Below, in pieces: positions 1 to 4,681 of a stretch of DNA of 5,096 bases. This DNA is from Planctomycetota bacterium (lineage in GTDB: Bacteria > Planctomycetota > Phycisphaerae > WQYP01). Made by a program: the position numbers and the translations under genes. The first letter of the stretch is position 1; the number at the start of each line of letters is the position of its first letter. Location of the stretch: NCBI GenBank assembly GCA_021838985.1, contig JAKCCC010000194.1:1-5096 (forward strand), in the 5' to 3' direction. The notes below the pieces were generated by a model. The model made no database searches. It was not told where the DNA came from and was given only the letters and a program-made list of their open reading frames with translations.

Positions 1-12
1 CGAGGTCGCCGG

Positions 13-1335
13 TTATCGGCGCGCCACCTTGCGATAAGCCGCGGCGTAACGTTCAATCGCCTCCGGCCAATCGTGTTTGAACCACGGTATGCCGAAGGTA
101 TGGTTCCCTACCGCCTCGGCATGGGGCAGTGCGCCACGCGGCTGGCGCACGTCGCGGTTGGCGAAGGCGATACGCGTTGGCTTGCCATCGCCGTAGATGT
201 CCGCCTCATTAAATACGGGATGCAGGTGCAGCGGGTAGTTCACGCTGCGGCCCGTCCGCCCGCCCTCCGCATTGACCGCTTCAATAAAGTTTTCGACCGG
301 CAGCCCGCCCAACTCTTCCGGCACATAGTGGCCAACCGGGTTGTACCAGCCCCCCATCGTGCTGCCGGAGCCGATCGCAGTACGGTGGGGTCGAATGCCG
401 GGTGTGCCCGCAAGCAAATCCCAAAATCGGTTCATGGCCCGCTGAATTTCGGCCATCCGCTGCGGATAATGCTTCAGCTGCACCCGGCCCATCGCGGCGC
501 ACGTCTGGTTCATCCGTCCTTTGACGCCGCCCAAGGCCAAACCCAGTGGACTATCGTCCGGGGCGCACAGGTCTTTCAGCTCCCCTATGGTCAGTTCCCG
601 TTTGGTGCGTTCATAATGGGAAAAGGCCAGGGAGCGCTCGTAGATGGACCGGTTATCGGTTACCAGCATGCCGCCTTCCCCGATGGGAAAGCTCTTGCCG
701 GCCATCATCGACATGGCCGCCACGTCGCCGAACGTACCTACTGGCCGACCCCGGTACCGTGCGCCGTGGGCGTGTGAGACATCCTCGATGACTTTAAGTT
801 TGTGTTGGCGGGCGATGGCAAGAATCGCGTCCATATCCGCCGGATGGCCGCAATAGTGCACCACCATAATTGCCTTGGTTCGGCGGCTGATGCGCCTTTC
901 AATGTCCGCCGGGTCCAGGCACAACGTCTGTGGATCGTTATCGGCGAACACCACCGTGGCGCCCAGCGCGAATGCCGGCAGAGCACTGGCCCAGTAGGTC
1001 AGGCTGGGGCAGATCAGCTCATCGCCCCGCTGCAGACCGATAGCCCACATCGCCGCCTGCAGCGCCATCGTTCCGTTCGGGTAGCCCAGCGCGTGGCGAA
1101 CGCCCAGGTAGGCGGCGAATTCGGCTTCGAATTGTTTTGTGATGTCGTTGTTGGACATCGTGCCCGCGCGGAGCACGGCCAGCACGGCCTGTTCATCCTC
1201 CGCCGTCACGATCGGCCAGTGAAACAAGCTCGCATCGCGGTCCGCATCCGGATTGGCGGGTGGCCCGCCGTCAATCGCCAGCGACTGGCTGATGATTTCA
1301 TCGATCGCGGATATGTCTTGTAGAGTCGGCGCCAT
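13..1335 (-). CDS. DegT/DnrJ/EryC1/StrS-family PLP-dependent aminotransferase
   Basis: 440 residues, complete. It is a fold-type I PLP enzyme of the family that transfers an amino group, usually from glutamate or glutamine, to keto-sugars or keto-cyclitols in the cytoplasm. Visible family marks: YPNGTMALQ around 85-93 (cofactor phosphate loop), EDVSHAHGA at 184-192 with D185 placed to pair with the PLP pyridine nitrogen, and AGKSFPIGEGG at 212-222, where K214 should form the Schiff base. The family body starts near residue 39 (HWPIVTAEDE), so about 38 residues are an N-terminal extension; 440 aa is longer than the usual 360-400. No strong Shine-Dalgarno precedes the ATG (only CGGAAA), so translation may depend on the gene upstream. 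It follows the Gfo/Idh gene by 51 nt on the same strand, probably one transcript. The fold is secure. The substrate is unknown: sugar-nucleotide and cyclitol (StsC-like) roles are both possible. Confidence 0.93.
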   Translation of the reverse strand: MAPTLQDISAIDEIISQSLAIDGGPPANPDADRDASLFHWPIVTAEDEQAVLAVLRAGTMSNNDITKQFEAEFAAYLGVRHALGYPNGTMALQAAMWAIGLQRGDELICPSLTYWASALPAFALGATVVFADNDPQTLCLDPADIERRISRRTKAIMVVHYCGHPADMDAILAIARQHKLKVIEDVSHAHGARYRGRPVGTFGDVAAMSMMAGKSFPIGEGGMLVTDNRSIYERSLAFSHYERTKRELTIGELKDLCAPDDSPLGLALGGVKGRMNQTCAAMGRVQLKHYPQRMAEIQRAMNRFWDLLAGTPGIRPHRTAIGSGSTMGGWYNPVGHYVPEELGGLPVENFIEAVNAEGGRTGRSVNYPLHLHPVFNEADIYGDGKPTRIAFANRDVRQPRGALPHAEAVGNHTFGIPWFKHDWPEAIERYAAAYRKVARR

Positions 1336-1353
1336 AGTTTCCGCATTCGTGAA

Positions 1354-1381
1354 GGTAGGGCAAGCGGGAGCTTACCCTACC
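1354..1381 (-). other. 12-bp hairpin between the two leftward genes
   Basis: An inverted repeat with arms 1354-1365 and 1370-1381 and a 4-nt loop starts 5 nt after the oxidoreductase stop codon. In the leftward transcript all 12 positions pair, one as G.U. In a rightward transcript the same position would be a C-A mismatch, so the structure belongs to the leftward mRNA. No run of U follows it, so it is not a standard intrinsic terminator. It is better read as a stabilising or processing hairpin, or a weak attenuator that lowers expression of the aminotransferase relative to the oxidoreductase. Confidence 0.6.
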
Positions 1382-1386
1382 ACCTT

Positions 1387-2286
1387 TTAAACCGTTACCG
1401 CCGCCCCCGGCGTCAGGCGCGCCTTGTTGCCGGCTTCCATGATCCGTACGGTTTCGAGCATCTCCGCCGGTGGCACATCCGAACGGCCCGCCGGCAGGGT
1501 TTTTAAGATCGCTTCCAACAGGCTCGCGTAGTAAGGCTTGGTTCCCGAAGCCACGTCCACAAATTGAAATCCTTTTTCACGATGGATCACCGCGCCAAAA
1601 TCACTGTGCGCCTTGCGCAGGCCGCGGTAAGTGGCCAGATGCCCATCCTTCCATTGCATTGTGTAGACCTCGCCGTCCTCGCGGTTGGTCGCCTGAATGG
1701 CGCCGCAGCCCGCGCCCATCGCTCGCACCACCATTTCAATGCCATGCACGCCATACCAGAACAACCCCGGCGCCGCGGCCTCCAGCGACATCGGCCCAAA
1801 GACGTCCACCCCGACGATCGCCCCCTTGGCGTCATCGGCCAGCGCTTTGGCAAAAGCTTCGGCGTAACGCAGGGAGGAGCAACTCATCAGGGGAATCCCG
1901 GCCTGCCCAGCGAGCGCCAGCATCCGTTCGGCGTCCTGACTGGAAGTCGCAAAAGGTTTATCGATGAAAACGGGCTTGCGCCGGCGCGCGACCTTCTCGA
2001 AGAAATCCCGGTGCATGCGCCCGTCGACTTCAGTGATGAAGATCAGATCGCTCTTTTTCGCGACCGCATCGAGGTCCGCCAGAACCTCCACCCCGAATTC
2101 CTTGATCTTGGCCGTGAAACCTTCGATTCGCGACCAGCTTATGGGCCAGTCTTTGGCCCCGCCGGGAAAGGCGCACGTTACGCGTGCTCCGTTGGCCAAG
2201 GCGGCCCGGCCATTCAATATCTCCGTGAAAGCCACGGCGTGGGACGTATCCAGGCCAATCAGGCCAATGCGCAGTGCGGCGCTCAT
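1387..2286 (-). CDS. Gfo/Idh/MocA-family NAD(P)-dependent oxidoreductase
   Basis: 299 residues. This family oxidises or reduces a hydroxyl/keto group of sugars, sugar nucleotides or inositols with NAD(P). The Rossmann start is RIGLIGLDTSHAVAF (6-20): the usual GxGxxG/A is replaced by GLIGLDTSH, a variant subfamily signature. FIDKPF (107-112) is the family's EKP motif with D for E; K110 is the expected catalytic lysine. GVHGIEMV (179-186) supplies H181 where the catalytic histidine normally sits. The protein is short for the family (often 330-400 aa), with a reduced C-terminal sheet domain. The frame stays open upstream to 2631, but I chose the ATG at 2284-2286 because GAGGAG lies 7 nt before it and the Rossmann fold begins directly after it; the upstream translation looks non-protein-like. 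A consensus sigma54 promoter lies about 150 nt upstream. It is first in a likely two-gene unit with the aminotransferase, which suggests making or degrading an amino sugar or aminocyclitol. Confidence 0.9.
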   Translation of the reverse strand: MSAALRIGLIGLDTSHAVAFTEILNGRAALANGARVTCAFPGGAKDWPISWSRIEGFTAKIKEFGVEVLADLDAVAKKSDLIFITEVDGRMHRDFFEKVARRRKPVFIDKPFATSSQDAERMLALAGQAGIPLMSCSSLRYAEAFAKALADDAKGAIVGVDVFGPMSLEAAAPGLFWYGVHGIEMVVRAMGAGCGAIQATNREDGEVYTMQWKDGHLATYRGLRKAHSDFGAVIHREKGFQFVDVASGTKPYYASLLEAILKTLPAGRSDVPPAEMLETVRIMEAGNKARLTPGAAVTV

Positions 2287-2293
2287 GTTGTTA

Positions 2294-2299
2294 CTCCTC
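2294..2299 (-). promoter_or_regulatory. Shine-Dalgarno GAGGAG of the oxidoreductase gene
   Basis: On the minus strand GAGGAG is followed by 7 nt (TAACAAC) and then ATG at 2286. This decides the start against the much longer open frame, which would begin as far upstream as 2631. Confidence 0.85.
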
Positions 2300-2303
2300 A
2301 ACC

Positions 2304-2313
2304 GGGTTAACCC
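2304..2313. repeat. Perfect 10-bp palindrome GGGTTAACCC next to the ribosome binding site
   Basis: GGGTTAACCC is a perfect palindrome set within repeated GGTT steps (CGGTTGGGGTTAACCCGGTT on the minus strand), 4 nt upstream of the oxidoreductase Shine-Dalgarno. It could be an operator half-turn or a local RNA element. It is short enough to be chance. Confidence 0.3.
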
Positions 2314-2434
2314 CAACCGTTCGCCGCGGGCGCCCACTCGCAGCCGCGTGGATCGCAATCCCGCGGCCGTCGCACATGGTGTTCCGTTCTCTGCGGCGCA
2401 GAGTCCAAGTTCGTTCCCTGTCGGATTACGCTGT

Positions 2435-2449
2435 GCAATCGCCGTGCCA
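2435..2449 (-). promoter_or_regulatory. Sigma54 (-24/-12) promoter of the leftward oxidoreductase-aminotransferase unit
   Basis: The minus strand reads C-TGGCACG-GCGA-TTGC-A. Every position of the sigma54 consensus YTGGCACGN4TTGCW is matched, with exactly 10 nt between the invariant GG (2448-2447) and GC (2436-2435). Transcription would start near 2423, leaving about 137 nt of leader before the ATG at 2286. Sigma54 promoters require an AAA+ activator, and an intact one is encoded by the adjacent divergent gene. Confidence 0.82.
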
Positions 2450-2743
2450 GAGACAGGGTACCTCCATGCGTCGAATTCCCATCGCGACGAAGTCATCGCT
2501 ACAACACGCCGTCGCGAAGACACGGAAAATTTTATAAAAGTAACTGTGGAACCTCGTGCTGCTGTTTTGGGAAAGTAGTGCTTTCTTAAGTGATAAATTT
2601 CTGGTTGGCGAAAGCGCCTGAGAGTCGCCACCGAACCCGCAGCACCGGTCTTCGAGCCGTCCGCTGAACGGCTTCCGGACGCGATACCCGAAAGCTAAGG
2701 TGACGAAGCACTCGACGGTTTTCGCGCTCACGGTGGGTCAAGA

Positions 2744-2772
2744 TTGACGAATATGCGGCATCTGCCGATAAT
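2744..2772 (+). promoter_or_regulatory. Sigma70-type promoter of the sigma54-activator gene
   Basis: TTGACG (2744-2749) and GATAAT (2767-2772) are each one base from the TTGACA and TATAAT consensus and are separated by the ideal 17 nt. Transcription would begin around 2778-2781, at or just before the ATG at 2781, so the mRNA would have almost no leader. The -10 box lies entirely inside the inverted repeat at 2763-2778. Confidence 0.65.
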
Positions 2773-2778
2773 TAGGCA
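2763..2778. promoter_or_regulatory. Inverted repeat TGCCGA-TAAT-TAGGCA, candidate activator binding site (copy 1)
   Basis: Arms TGCCGA and TAGGCA match at 5 of 6 positions across a 4-nt spacer. A flanked version of this site, ATCTGCCGAT-N5-GGCAA (2760-2779), recurs at 4249-4268 with 17 of 20 positions identical. Its position over the -10 box and start region of the activator gene would let a bound protein block RNA polymerase. It is also about 350 bp upstream of the leftward sigma54 start, a workable enhancer distance. I infer that the adjacent Fis-type HTH protein binds it. Confidence 0.6.
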
Positions 2779-2780
2779 AA

Positions 2781-4211
2781 ATGGGTGATATGCACGTGGA
2801 AACCATTCTCATTAGCAGCGGGTTTTTTCAGGATACGCTCGCGGAGCTTCAGCGGCATTGGAATGTCGTGGATATTTGTGATCCGCAGGAAGCCCTGGCC
2901 TTTCTGCGAACCGCTTCCCCGGCGCCGGTCGCGGTCACCATTGGATTTGTCCAATCGCCGAAAGTGGATGGCACTGTAGATGATGCTCCAGTTGAGGGCT
3001 ACATGCCCGCCCATGTGACCTTGCGGAAAATCCTGGAACTGGATGCCGATCTGCCTGTCATCATCTCCACGCACCAGAACCATCCAGCCGCCATTGTGCG
3101 ACTGATTAAAGACGGCGCCTTTGACTATGTCGTCGAACCCCCTGGGCCGGAGGCTGGGGCGGAAATACAGCGGTACAATCAAGAATTGCTGGCCGCCCTG
3201 CGCCAGGCCGTGCGCTGGCGCTCGACGGTTCTGGAAAATCGCGAACTTCGCCGAAAACTGGCCCAGGTCAACCATCCCTTGGAACTGCAGAGCCGCTCGC
3301 CGGCGATGGTGCGTATCCTCCAATTGGTAGCCAAAGTTGCACTCACCTCCGTGCCGGTATTAATCACCGGTGAATCCGGCACCGGCAAAGAGGTCATCGC
3401 CCAAAGCATTCACCGTCTTTCGCCGCAACGGCGACATCCGTTCTTGGCCATCAACTGCGGGGCCTTGAGCGATTCGCTGTTGGCCAGCGAATTATTCGGG
3501 CACGTCAAAGGCGCGTTCACCGGCGCGGATCGGGACAATGAAGGCCTGATCCGCCACGCCGGCGAGGGGACATTGTTTCTGGATGAACTTGCTTCGGTAT
3601 CACCAGCCTTCCAAGTCATCCTGCTGCGGGTGTTGGAGCAGCGCGCAGCCCGGCCTGTCGGCGGCCAGCGCGAATATCCGGTGCGCTGTCGCTTTATTGC
3701 CGCTTCCAATCGCGATTTGGGCGAGTTGGTGAAAAAAGGCCAATTTCGGGAAGACCTGTTCTTTCGCCTGCAGGTCGTGCGGCTGGCATTGCCGCCCTTG
3801 CGGGAGAGACGGGAAGATATCCCGGCGCTAAGCCACTACTTTCTGACACAGTTTAATCAAACCTATGGCCGGTCCGTCACGGGTTTTACCCCGGAAGCGA
3901 TGCGTGTTTTGGAACAGCGGGACTGGTCCGGCAATATCCGCGAGTTACGCAATGCGGTGGAGAGGGCGGTGATTCTTTGCGAAGCGACGCGAATTCACCC
4001 CCGCGATCTGGTGGAAAACCCCGGCACGATGGACGAAGTTGGGCCCAGCGACGTAGCCTTCGACGATTACATCCATCTCTGCGGCAGTCGCCTGATCCGT
4101 CAAACGCTGCAGCGATGCCGCGGTAATGTTTCCGAGACCGCCCGGATTTTGCGTATGAAGCGAACCACGCTCCAATCCCGAATGAAGCGCCTGCGGTTGG
4201 TCGCCAGGTGA
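2781..4211 (+). CDS. Sigma54-dependent enhancer-binding regulator (NtrC family) with degenerate receiver
   Basis: 476 residues. NtrC-family activators bind upstream DNA and use ATP to open sigma54-RNA polymerase complexes. Residues 6-140 resemble a CheY-like receiver but lack its chemistry: SS replaces the acidic pair at the first strand (12-13), VAVTIGFVQ (50-58) has no phospho-acceptor Asp, and FDYVVEPP (114-121) has Glu119 for the conserved Lys. A charged helical linker (about 140-165) follows. The AAA+ domain is complete: Walker A GESGTGKE (197-204), GAFTGA (244-249, the sigma54 contact loop), Walker B GTLFLDE (263-269), sensor I N310, arginine-finger region FREDLFFRL (322-330) and sensor II GNIRELRNAVERA (384-396). 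The Fis-type HTH is at 448-471. The start at 2781 sits immediately after the promoter and may be leaderless; Met4 (2790) is an alternative, with GGTGAT directly before it. Activity is probably not set by classical phosphotransfer. Its targets are likely the two flanking sigma54 promoters. Confidence 0.95.
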   Translation: MGDMHVETILISSGFFQDTLAELQRHWNVVDICDPQEALAFLRTASPAPVAVTIGFVQSPKVDGTVDDAPVEGYMPAHVTLRKILELDADLPVIISTHQNHPAAIVRLIKDGAFDYVVEPPGPEAGAEIQRYNQELLAALRQAVRWRSTVLENRELRRKLAQVNHPLELQSRSPAMVRILQLVAKVALTSVPVLITGESGTGKEVIAQSIHRLSPQRRHPFLAINCGALSDSLLASELFGHVKGAFTGADRDNEGLIRHAGEGTLFLDELASVSPAFQVILLRVLEQRAARPVGGQREYPVRCRFIAASNRDLGELVKKGQFREDLFFRLQVVRLALPPLRERREDIPALSHYFLTQFNQTYGRSVTGFTPEAMRVLEQRDWSGNIRELRNAVERAVILCEATRIHPRDLVENPGTMDEVGPSDVAFDDYIHLCGSRLIRQTLQRCRGNVSETARILRMKRTTLQSRMKRLRLVAR

Positions 4212-4251
4212 AGCCGAAAGTCTGAAAAGACGCCCTCGCCATGCCCCAATC

Positions 4252-4267
4252 TGCCGATTTTTCGGCA
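4252..4267. promoter_or_regulatory. Perfect inverted repeat TGCCGA-TTTT-TCGGCA, candidate upstream activating sequence (copy 2)
   Basis: The 6-bp arms are perfectly complementary across a 4-nt spacer, the same geometry as at 2763-2778. It begins 40 nt after the activator stop codon and lies about 320 bp upstream of the predicted start of the sigma54 promoter at 4553-4567, so it is in position for an enhancer. In RNA it could also fold, but without a U tract it is not a convincing terminator. Confidence 0.62.
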
Positions 4268-4384
4268 ACTCAGCTCCCACTAAATGTGGAATGTGGAGCC
4301 GATGTCCTCGTCGCCTGTTGTCCCCATATATAGCCCCCGGTCCGCACGGAGGCGGATCGAGGAGTCGCCTTCGGAGACCTTGCC

Positions 4385-4393
4385 GGGGGGGGG
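4385..4393 (+). repeat. Homopolymer of nine G
   Basis: Nine consecutive G residues lie between the candidate enhancer site and the sigma54 promoter of the prepilin gene. G tracts of this length can slip in replication and can also be miscounted in sequencing. It is outside any gene I support. Confidence 0.9.
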
Positions 4394-4420
4394 AGTTGCC
4401 AAGGGCATATTAACGCACCA

Positions 4421-4467
4421 TTTTCTTGTCGTTTTGACAAGAAATTCTTGCATTTTTTCGCATTTTT
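4421..4467. other. Phased A/T tracts, probable curved DNA between enhancer and promoter
   Basis: T4 (4421-4424), T4 (4432-4435), A3 (4442-4444), T6 (4453-4458) and T5 (4463-4467) recur at about 9.5-12.5 bp spacing, close to one helical turn, and the last two sit in a direct repeat GCATTTTT offset by 10 bp. Such phasing commonly gives static bending. The block lies about midway between the 4252-4267 repeat and the sigma54 promoter, where IHF-induced or intrinsic bends help enhancer-bound activators reach the polymerase. I found no good IHF consensus match. Confidence 0.45.
4422..4444. repeat. Perfect 9-bp inverted repeat TTTCTTGTC-N5-GACAAGAAA
   Basis: The two 9-nt arms (4422-4430, 4436-4444) are exactly complementary around GTTTT. 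It could be a regulator binding site, possibly for a second factor, or a weak AT-rich hairpin followed by T-rich sequence that ends activator transcription. Only three of its nine pairs are G-C, which argues against a strong terminator. Confidence 0.5.
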
Positions 4468-4552
4468 GGCATCTTTCGCGGTTCAACTTCTTCGTGCCCC
4501 CTGGTTTATGCGCAGTTGTATATTGAAATATCCACTAACCGCAAGGCGCTTT

Positions 4553-4567
4553 TGGCATGGCTTTTGC
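4553..4567 (+). promoter_or_regulatory. Sigma54 (-24/-12) promoter of the prepilin gene
   Basis: T-TGGCATG-GCTT-TTGC matches YTGGCACGN4TTGC with one substitution (T for C), and the invariant GG (4554-4555) and GC (4566-4567) have the required 10 nt between them. The base after GC is G rather than the preferred A/T. Transcription would start near 4579, about 103 nt before the prepilin ATG. The next gene upstream encodes a GAFTGA-bearing activator. Confidence 0.72.
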
Positions 4568-4578
4568 GTATTCCGTCC

Positions 4579-4681
4579 TCGTAAGCGGAGCCAGGCCCGA
4601 AATCGGATCGTGTGATCCAGGCTTCGGCGTTCGCGGATGGAACAGTCGCTAAGGCGACGCCCACTTTAGCAGGAGCTGCCG
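4579..4681 (+). promoter_or_regulatory. Predicted structured 5' leader of the prepilin mRNA
   Basis: Between the sigma54 start and the ATG the RNA can form GGATC-GTGT-GATCC (4605-4618), GTCGC-TAAG-GCGAC (4645-4658) and a small GCAG-GAG-CTGC hairpin (4669-4679) that encloses the Shine-Dalgarno. CCAGGC also occurs twice (around 4591-4596 and 4617-4622). I do not recognise a known riboswitch core; the c-di-GMP class I signature is absent. The stems are short and pairing alone is modest evidence. Confidence 0.35.
4671..4675 (+). promoter_or_regulatory. Shine-Dalgarno AGGAG of the prepilin gene
   Basis: AGGAG is followed by 6 nt and the ATG at 4682. It matters because it fixes a start that gives an unusually long 62-residue pre-cleavage leader. 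No other ATG lies in frame between it and the GFTLIE motif. Confidence 0.82.

Larger units (their letters stand above)
2287..2780. other. Divergent intergenic region (494 nt)
   Basis: I see no convincing gene here. The minus-strand frame continuous with the oxidoreductase is open to 2631 but is Arg/Ser-rich, with no domain and no good start. What it holds, left to right: an untranslated leader of about 137 nt for the leftward genes, the consensus sigma54 promoter (2435-2449), an A/T-rich part with two A4 tracts 10 bp apart (2526-2529, 2536-2539) and AAATTT (2595-2600), a GC-rich segment with several small inverted repeats (about 2605-2740; GGCG-AAAG-CGCC at 2607-2618 and AGCCGT/ACGGCT at 2655-2673), then the sigma70-like promoter and the 16-bp inverted repeat at the EBP start. 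Confidence 0.7.
4212..4681. other. Intergenic regulatory region between activator and prepilin gene (470 nt)
   Basis: I see no protein-coding gene here. An 80-codon frame at 4284-4526 has no recognisable domain, crosses a G9 run and T tracts, and is rejected. In order it contains the second copy of the 16-bp inverted repeat (4252-4267), a GC-rich stretch with small stems and the G9 run (4385-4393), an AT-rich, T-tract-rich segment with a 9-bp inverted repeat (4421-4467), a sigma54 promoter (4553-4567) and a structured leader (about 4579-4681). I find no clear intrinsic terminator for the activator gene; the repeat at 4252-4267 can form a hairpin but no U tract follows it. Confidence 0.7.

Noticed and set aside
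73..777. 234-codon rightward frame opposite the aminotransferase
   Set aside because: Antisense shadow of a well-supported gene, a common effect in GC-rich DNA; no recognisable domain.
2287..2631. N-terminal extension of the oxidoreductase frame by 115 codons
   Set aside because: The good Shine-Dalgarno and the immediate Rossmann start support Met at 2286. The extension is low-quality in composition and contains a consensus sigma54 promoter.
2614..2650. CTGAGA (plus strand, TPP-riboswitch-like) and CTCTCAGGC (minus strand, glycine-riboswitch-like) fragments
   Set aside because: The other conserved cores of both riboswitches are missing, so the matches are short coincidences.
2426..2731. 101-codon leftward frame in the divergent region
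   Set aside because: No domain, odd composition and no clear ribosome binding site; it overlaps the promoter and the GC-rich stems. Most likely non-coding.
4434..4439. TTGACA resembling a -35 box
   Set aside because: It is part of the 9-bp inverted repeat and no acceptable -10 hexamer lies 16-18 nt downstream.
4284..4526. 80-codon rightward frame between activator and prepilin gene
   Set aside because: It reads through the G9 run and T tracts, has no domain and no convincing ribosome binding site.
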